NCBI GenBank assembly: GCA_947179485.1
Contig: OX359250.1
Coordinates: forward strand, 5,787,661 to 5,851,660
DNA length: 64,000 bases
DNA from: Allacma fusca
Lineage: Eukaryota > Arthropoda > Collembola > Symphypleona > Sminthuridae
Reading direction: 5' to 3'
The translations under genes and the position numbers were made by a program. The notes beneath the pieces were generated by a model. That model worked only from the letters and a program-made list of their open reading frames with translations. It was not told the DNA's origin and did no database searches. Numbering within the stretch: the first letter of the stretch is position 1; every line of letters starts with the position of its first letter. Below are positions 55,680 to 64,000 of this stretch, piece by piece.

Positions 55680-56130
55680 CTTACAAATATTGTATCTAAA
55701 CCCCCCTGGGCAGGGATTGATTTACGGGGCGGCCCACCCTGGTCCAACTAGGGTAAAAAAAATTAACGAAGACCCTCAGATTCCTAGTGGAAAGCCCCAC
55801 AAATGCATTCTGAGGCTTAGAGCCAGGGTACAAATTATTTTATTAATCCACCCCTGCCCCTGGGGTTTTACCAACTTTGTGTTCCAATTATTAAGCCTTC
55901 TTTATGGTTATGACCCAGCCCTACTACTAAAATTCGTCTCCAAACCCAGACTGACTAATACATTTTTCTGGTTACATTTAAAAGTTTTAATTCAATGTCC
56001 CAAATGGGGCATCTCTGTACATTGGAGACTGAGATCATATAATTGCCTGGTATTAGCCGGGTTCCGTAAACTTATTTTTATTGGTGTGGTGCCCTGCCGA
56101 CGTCAATTTTGGCTACGTTAATTTTTAAAT
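55680..56130. other. Unrecognised GC-shifted repeat-like segment
   Basis: Base content differs from the flanks, with GGGGCGGCCCACCCTGG-type strings at the left (near 55722) and GTGCCCTGCC near 56090. The two ends are loosely similar in inverted orientation, which resembles degraded hAT termini. No target duplication was found. A plus-strand frame of about 148 codons spans it but shows no known domain. It is probably an old transposon piece. Confidence 0.3.
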
Positions 56131-57291
56131 TAAAACTTAAAAGAACCTCAGAGTGTCGCGACCAATTATAGATCGCAGACGAACTTAAGTAACAGAGTTG
56201 ATGAAAACCATGCCGAAGACGAGTTGGAATCATTTATTTTCGTTATCAGATGTGATCACTTCTTGCTTTTCGCAGCTTATTTAGTTTGAAAACGAAACAT
56301 TGTGTAGGGATTGTGGAGGTGGTTGTGTGTAATAATTACTGTTTCCAGGAAACGAAGTCATAAAATTATTTTAGTATCATCAGAATTCCCTTAATCTCTA
56401 TTCCTGAACAATTACGTTCAAGAATGGTTTCTTGTCTGTCTTCTGGACCTCCATTTTGCCCCGATCAATCCGAGACGTCTGGCAACAGTGGCAACACTTC
56501 TATATATTGGAATTGATAATTCGATAATTGTATACTTCCCCTGGAAATCCAGGTTGACCCAGTGAAGTTGTTTATGCATAGACCCTAAAAGAACTTCGAG
56601 TTAATGTTTTATTCATCCAGTACGCCTCCAGTAGGTCTGGGTTCTTTATTTGGCACTGTATGGAGTCGATGGAATGAAACCATTCCCTGCAAGTTGTAGG
56701 AAGACAAACTTTTTGGAATATTCCTTCCCTCGATATAAGCTTGTTGTCAGCTTGCCTGCCTTTGGTCAGGCATCCTTCATGTTAAATTGAATCCACCATC
56801 GTCCAGCCTGCCTCCAAATTATAGCCTTCATATATGCATCAACAATTTTGCTATCAAAACCGACTTGAATGTAGCAATTATGTATCATGAGGACGGACAA
56901 CCAGGATCGATGACAAGCAGACATCATGACATGACGATAACAAATCACAATACAGAACTTGGTTTCACTTCGCCCCTAAAAAAGGGAAATACTAATGTCC
57001 CAGTGGATTCATTCTCTTGGAAAAACCTTCCAACAAAATCTTATATTTCCGCAGAATATCTTATTTTCCTCCATTATCCTATGAATGGAATTTAGGATGG
57101 AATTGCTCATCAATATCCAACTGGTACATTAGCAAGCATTGAGCTGGTATTGCTATTACATTGAAATCAATACATACAGCCTCGTGCTGAGGTCAACCTG
57201 TCCTTTATGACAGAGTTAAGCGTCACTGTTAAAAGATGTAAATGTAGCTCTTACACGTTATTACAAAGGTAATTTCCAAAACAATACTTGA
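56131..57291. other. Non-coding stretch, nothing assigned
   Basis: Mixed AT-rich sequence downstream (in the minus sense) of the small gene candidate at 57292-58045. Frames of 60-100 codons occur on both strands near 56770-57090, without recognisable domains or convincing splice sites. Confidence 0.4.
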
Positions 57292-58045
57292 CTAGCAATC
57301 AAATAATTTGTTGGATTTAACTGGACCACCTTTATAGATTTTATTTATCGAATCTAAGGGGACCATTTCAGCCAATGCAAAATCTAGAAGAATATTTTCT
57401 TTTACATATCTAAGCAGTTTCCTGGAAAATCTTTCGTACACAGCAGTCGCATCGCAATGCATTAAATTTTGAAAATTTAAATATACTATCAAAAATAATC
57501 TGCTTGAAGATAAGATAAGGGCTTAAAACCAGTTTATTATCTGGCATCTGGACACCTCTCATATCTCGGACCCGGAAGCCAAAAGTGTCCGACAATTAAA
57601 TATTTCAATTCACACCCTTAAACTACTCGTCTTAAAAAGTGCTTGTGTACCAAAATCGGTGTAAACTGTATAAACAATGAAGACTTGTTCCGATTTAATA
57701 AATTGTGTAGACCCAATCTCAAATTGGAACAAACTTTGAGGATGGAGGTACTTACATGAACGACTTATAATTGTCGATTACAAAAACCGGTTTAAACCTT
57801 GCTTCAGTATTTTCTTTGTGGCCTACGTCTCCAGTATTCAACATAGTGATCTCTTGTAGCCCCTTCAAATTTGCTACAAGTTTATTTTTTCTCAAATTTT
57901 GAAATATGAGTAAAAATTCGAGAACTTTCAAAACAGCTTTTCCGGGGAAAAATTCTGACTTTGCGGAAAGGAATTTATGAATATATTTTGACTGCCAAGC
58001 ATACAAACCTATTTCACTGCAAAACATCAATGTACCGGAAACCAT
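57292..58045 (-). CDS. Unrecognised two-exon gene candidate, about 165 aa
   Basis: On the minus strand a frame opens at ATG 58045 and runs to 57756, where it meets a consensus donor (AT|GTAAGTACC). A second frame begins after a pyrimidine-rich tract and CAG at 57499 and ends with TAG at 57292. The phase matches across the intron: the exon ends in two bases of a codon and the next supplies the third. The joined protein is about 165 aa, basic and partly hydrophobic, with KSEFFPGKAVLKVLEFLL in exon 1 and RFSRKLLRYVKENILLDF in exon 2. I recognise no family. It could be a lineage-specific gene, an internal part of a longer gene or a transposon remnant. There is no upstream support for the start other than the ATG. 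Confidence 0.35.
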
Positions 58046-59033
58046 GTTGAGCAAGGTTGTTCAGGGTTTAATAGTTCTAAGGGAACGGAGAAGAGAATGT
58101 AGTGGTACTTATATCTGTAAATAGACCAATATAGCCCATAATGTACACAAAATTACCAGCACCTCACAACCAGTCAACGGCACTACTTGACGTCACGGCT
58201 ACATTATTATTATTAGAAAGCAAGACGCAAACCGGCATTATCTATTTTTTTCGAAATTCGTTTCAAGTAATAATAAGTTGCTCTAAAGCAAGGGTTATCA
58301 AGGGGTAAAATCGGGAAACTCAAAGGCCAGTTTGGTGCAAAACGGCAAAAGTCGAAACCCTTCGTTGGTTTAAATCAGTATAAATCTCACATCACGCAAC
58401 TAAAAATTCGTAAATATAGTTCTTTTCATTTTGATATACTTTATACAAGATTCAAATAGTAGTAGTAGTAAGGTTTTATTGACTTGGGCATATGCCCCTT
58501 CAACATGTAGTTATCGATACAGAAGTTGTTTTTTTCTTCTTTTTTTTCATGCAACAATAGTTATACATAATATTCAAGTTAGATATATATTCTTTTACAA
58601 AAGCAGAGTTTTCTGTATGTTTTTAATTCCCCCATGAGTGCCTCGTTATCGTCCAAACCTCATATCATATTTAAATTCAATTATTATTTTCACTAGGTCA
58701 TCTTGCGGCACTTCAGCATTTTCTTCAGCATTAACACTTTGTTGTTCGTACTGACCAATATTATTAATCGATTTAATTATTAATCAAAATAATTCAAAGC
58801 CCAACGAAATTATGGAAGTCTAAATTTTGTTATAAATGTCTGATAAATGTCGCCATAGTCAGTTGAGCTTTCAATTAACTATTGAATCCCCTACAAGTTA
58901 ACACTTCATAAAGTCAAGAAACTCGTCACACAAAAATAATTTACTTCACCAGATTATTTTTATTTCGGTTTCTTCTTATGTTTCGGCCGATCAGTTGACC
59001 CCAGTTTTTAGAAATTATATATAGTAGTAGCCG
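58046..59033. other. Mostly non-coding, with a short acidic ORF tail on minus
   Basis: On the minus strand a frame open from about 58783 ends at a TAA at 58648-58646 (tail QDDLVKIIIEFKYDMRFGR). It is followed by an AATAAA hexamer at 58480-58475. This could be the last exon of an unknown gene or retroelement, but no upstream exon was found. A (GTA)n run lies near 58459. Confidence 0.25.
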
Positions 59034-59768
59034 CAGATGTGTCAATTTGAAATCACCTTCGTTCATCCTTCAGAAGGGTGACCGTTTCCAATTACCCGTT
59101 CCTTCATCGTTCCATAAAATGAAGGCTTCTAAATATTTACCCTTCCTTCGCCCTTCCTTCATTCAAATCCTGCTATAATCCTTCCTTCAACCTTCAAAAA
59201 ATATTTAAATGCCCTTCATGAGATACCTTCCTTCCATGTTCATGTATTTATCCCAAATCTTTTAACACAAGTCACAAAATCAGAGCTTCAAACTTTCAAC
59301 TGCTTACTTCTGAAAAACTAATAATTAGTTTACAATTAATTGCAATTATTGCAAATTATCAGTATGTACTTATGTATCAGTACAGTGAAGGGAATAAAAT
59401 GCTTACATGCTCCGGGTATCATGCTGCCATAGTGAGATATAAATATTTCTAGAATAACATTAAGCAGGCCCACCAGATTAATGTTTTTCAGTTGAGTAAC
59501 GGTGGATGTACGTGCACGAACTTTAGTTACGGAAGGATTTTGCATAAAATATGGTAGATGGGATTGCAAGTTCCAACGGCGTTCGAAGGCAGTAAAATAA
59601 ACATGTTCCTTCACCTTCCATTATTTCTGGAAAGAGCAGAGGCCTTCGTTCATCCTTCGTTTCCTTTCCAGCCTTCCTTCCGTTCCCTTCATAATTGCCA
59701 AAGCTAACGCTTAATTCGTTCAAAGAAGCCTTCTTTGAAGGAAATCCTTCGAAGGATGGACACCTCTA
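59034..59768. mobile_element. Candidate degenerate hAT-like non-autonomous element, about 735 bp
   Basis: The left end reads CAGATGTGTCAAT and the right end, on the opposite strand, TAGAGGTGTCCAT, matching at 10 of 13 positions and fitting hAT-type termini. The interior is packed with CCTTC/GAAGG motifs, and CCTTCGTTCATCCTTC occurs twice in the same orientation (59056-59071 and 59643-59658). GTAGTAG occurs next to both ends, but offset by about 3 bp on the left and within a TAG-rich context, so a target duplication is not proven. No transposase frame is visible. Confidence 0.45.
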
Positions 59769-60211
59769 GTAGTAGGGAAATAATGGTGACAAGGAGACTA
59801 CAAATACACTGTGTTCGATCTAAACTGTATTCACAGTATCACAATACAGATTATCCAAACTTTAAATATTACATATTATAGTAACTCTCATAACAATTCC
59901 AGATGAGCATTTTATTTCTAGAGCAAGTTTCTAACATTCTAACTAGTCAACCATCAGTTCTCTGGAACCTCAACAATTAGCAGTAAGTAACTACGATTAT
60001 AAAGTGTATTTCCAGACATTTATCTTCAGAATAATTTAGAGACTACATATTATATAATTCGGTAATACATATGTAAGTAAACTAAGGGATTGCTATCAAC
60101 TTGTCCCATATAACGTTTTTTACTGAACAGTTAAAATGAGCATACATTGGAATGGTTGTTGACAACAACTTGTTGTCGCCATCCATTTACCCAAGGCTTA
60201 AGAAATGGTGT

Positions 60212-60402
60212 CCCAATCCACAAGCGGGTAATTGTTGGGCGTGTCCGTTGGGGGTACTTTGGCCCAGTGTTGGCCAACCATTGCCAAGGTTGGGCCAAAG
60301 TACCCCCAACGGACAAAGTGGTAGTTTTTTCAACATAGCTAAACAATAGTTTTATTTTTGATTGTTGGCAAAATGCTGGCCCAACGTCGCTTGTAGATTG
60401 GG
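60212..60402. mobile_element. Nested palindrome / small fold-back element, 191 bp
   Basis: The outer arms are 60212-60226 (CCCAATCCACAAGCG) and 60388-60402, pairing at 14 of 15 positions. Next inside, GTTGGGC (60234-60240) pairs with GCCCAAC (60379-60385). Innermost, 60243-60266 and 60291-60314 are a perfect 24-bp inverted repeat around a 24-nt spacer containing GTTGGCCAAC. The structure would fold into one long hairpin. It resembles a fold-back MITE. No clear target duplication was found. Confidence 0.55.
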
Positions 60403-60455
60403 GTAGAAGGGATTGGTTCAATGGTAATCCAAAATACTATAGTATTGACAGTTAG

Positions 60456-60900
60456 ATGTCAGATGATGAACAAGAACAATTAAAGCTTCCACGGGAGTTG
60501 CTGCTTTCACTTACGCCGACAGGAATGCCTCCGCGTAGACTTATTTTAAAAGTTGGAGTAATTATTCTGCTTTTGAGAAATTTAAATATTAGGAAAGGAT
60601 TATGTAACGGTACAAGGCTGATAGTTAAGAACTTACAATTAGCCAACAGTGTCATTCATGCGCAAATTCTAACAGGAAGTGTCCAAGGCGATATAGTATT
60701 CATATACTTCGAAATGATTTGATTCCGTCTGACCCGGATATTCCATTTACACTTACTGAGTTTTGTAATGACTATTAATACAAGTCAGTGACAAACATTC
60801 GATCGCTTGGGAATATATTTACCGTCACCTGTTTTTACACGGGCAATTATATGTTGCATTTTCAAGAGCAACATCAGGAAAATGGAAATAGTTGATACTG
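60456..60900 (+). pseudogene. Broken Helitron/PIF1-type helicase C-terminal fragment
   Basis: An 88-codon plus-strand frame from 60456 contains LTPTGMPPRRLILKVGV, LLLRNLNIRKGLCNGTRLIV and ILTGSVQGDIVFI. This is the order typical of the C-terminal domain of Helitron and related PIF1 helicases. The frame is then lost. LIPSDPDIPFTLT follows in another frame near 60722, QTFDRLGIYLPSPVFT from 60792, and after a further shift GQLYVAFSRATSGKWK near 60841-60888. The segment expected between FTLT and QTFDRLG, with the conserved AMTINKSQGQ-type motif, is missing. It is therefore an inactive transposon relic with at least two frameshifts and a deletion. Confidence 0.8.
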
Positions 60901-62359
60901 AGCATCAAGGAAAGATAATTGATGGAAGAAATGAAAGATTTACAACAAACGTTTATTTAAGGAAGTTTTTAATCGATAACTTAACTCATTTATAAATGAG
61001 TTTCAGAAGCGATATTCAACATTGAGGGCGATACATTTGAAAGCTGTAATATTTTAACCAAGCGTCCATGAAAAAGTTATTTGAAACCACAGGGATTGTA
61101 GGGAATTGTAAGGGGGGGGGGGTTATTTATGCGTAATATAAAATAACGAGGGTGAGGACGAAAACAATCCGTAACAGTCGCGCGATTGATGACGAGGGAG
61201 TGCGAGTAGGCTATATTCATATTCCATCCCTCGCACAAAGGGGCAGAGGGACAGAAAAAGTCCCATCTATGGTACTATCACGTTTAACAATAAGCATTGA
61301 TAAACAAATGAATATGATTCTAGAAATGGAAATTTAGAACTACTTTCCTTGAATTTTAATTATACATTCATGATATTATCTCCAGCAGGACTATGCTCAT
61401 GTAATAATTACCGTCGAGAATATTTCCTGCATGTGTGGGATTGTGTCCATACAACATCTGCATAACCCGTAACAGAAATGAAACAAGCACTTAACCTAGG
61501 CCTCCCACATACAGCATTATCAGTATTAATCAACGCATGTTATCAATTTTATTATGCTAAACAATGCTGAGAAAACCTGTCCGTTAGCCGTTCCAGTTAA
61601 TAAATGAAATTCATGATTAAGTTAATAAATTCTTTTTTTTTAAAATACAACTGTAAGCACCCAAAAAGTATTAGAAACTGCTACAATTTTTATTATGATT
61701 GACATGTAAGATAGATGATGCTTGTATTGCAACTAATTTTTATTGCCATCTACATCATTTTGACTATCAGTGTTCACGTACGAAACGAATAATAAAATTA
61801 CAATGAAGTTTCAGGTAAACATCATAGATAACCTCTCTGAAGGAAAAGTTACACAGTAAGTACCCAAAATTAGGTCAGTGCCATACCTATACGGTTTCCG
61901 TGTTCACCCTACTTGCCACTGAATAATGAGTGTAGTATTTAAGCTGTGGGAAAAATACATTTTCAAGGAAAAAAAAATAATTATTATAAAGTACTGTAAA
62001 CTCGAAAGTTGAATTATCGCAGTGGCAAACAATTGAGGGATCAGGTAGGATCCTATTTTAAGTATGTCACCTTCCACAGGTATAATATCCAACAAAACCG
62101 ACATTCTAAAATATCTATTTGCTTCCCCAAAAATTCCGGCCTCTGAAGTCCGATTTCCGAACGACGTACCAAGAAAACAGATTTTTAATTTAAATAAAAC
62201 TCGTACTGTACTACTTTACTTGGGATATCCGTTTGACTAATTAATTCTATTCAGCTTTGGAAGTAAGAAACCGCACGGATGATGACACTGAAATCCTGCG
62301 AGGAAACAACGAAGTAAAAGCTTGATAGAATTCTGATTCCAGAATTCCTGTTATTTGAC
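60901..62359. other. Non-coding region downstream of glutamate dehydrogenase
   Basis: This stretch should contain the 3' UTR of the minus-strand GDH gene. Minus-strand AATAAA-type hexamers occur near 61738 and 61689. A poly(G) run lies at 61112-61122. A slightly GC-richer patch at 61140-61280 has a 61-codon plus-strand frame without a recognisable domain and may be another relic. Confidence 0.4.
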
Positions 62360-63991
<1,632 letters not shown>

Positions 63992-64000
63992 CTGTAAATT

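Noticed and set aside
55690..56115. hAT-like terminal repeats of the GC-shifted segment
   Set aside because: The inverted similarity needs several gaps and no 8-bp flanking duplication was found, so it is kept only as an unclassified segment.
56766..57095. Overlapping 60- and 102-codon frames on opposite strands
   Set aside because: No recognisable domain and no splice support; they appear to be chance frames in a mixed-composition stretch.
61152..61337. 61-codon plus-strand frame in a GC-richer patch
   Set aside because: No match to Helitron domains expected next to the relic, and no start or splice evidence.

Overview
The window is nuclear DNA from an animal, most likely an arthropod. It is AT-rich, full of microsatellites, and carries intron-split housekeeping genes. 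The reconstructed ubiquitin-conjugating enzyme matches my recollection of the insect protein at residues where vertebrate copies differ. A crustacean such as a copepod is a reasonable guess, but the species cannot be fixed from sequence alone. No bacterial-type operons, CRISPR arrays, tRNA or rRNA genes were seen.

Positions 1 to about 41,100 form a gene-poor block. It is dominated by simple repeats ((CT)n/(GA)n, (CA)n, (TA)n and many trinucleotide runs) in a background rich in TACATA/TATGTA strings. I found no convincing complete gene there. It holds one well-delimited non-autonomous hAT-type transposon (20,738-21,706) with a perfect 8-bp target duplication. It also holds a speculative first coding exon on the minus strand near 35,800, which would make the repeat-rich block intronic.

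Positions about 41,100 to 64,000 are gene-rich. There are three complete genes and one partial gene, all rebuilt exon by exon with GT-AG junctions and conserved phase: UBE2D/effete on plus (42,393-44,963, 147 aa), PDCD5 on minus (46,505-50,154, 123 aa), the chaperonin subunit CCT7 on minus (51,692-55,048, 540 aa), and the 3' part of glutamate dehydrogenase on minus (62,360-63,991), whose 5' part lies beyond the window. UBE2D and PDCD5 are convergent, and a 907-bp pogo/Tc1-like MITE with TA target sites sits between their ends. The CCT7-GDH interval is a transposon graveyard: a degenerate hAT-like element, a 191-bp nested palindrome, a broken Helitron helicase fragment and an unrecognised two-exon gene candidate.

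The four genes are unrelated housekeeping functions (ubiquitin transfer, chaperonin-linked/apoptosis factor, cytosolic protein folding, mitochondrial glutamate oxidation). PDCD5 proteins are reported to bind the CCT chaperonin, so the PDCD5-CCT7 adjacency is curious, but probably coincidental. I saw no new defence or biosynthetic system. The best novelty is the set of precisely bounded non-autonomous DNA transposons and the candidate small gene at 57,292-58,045.
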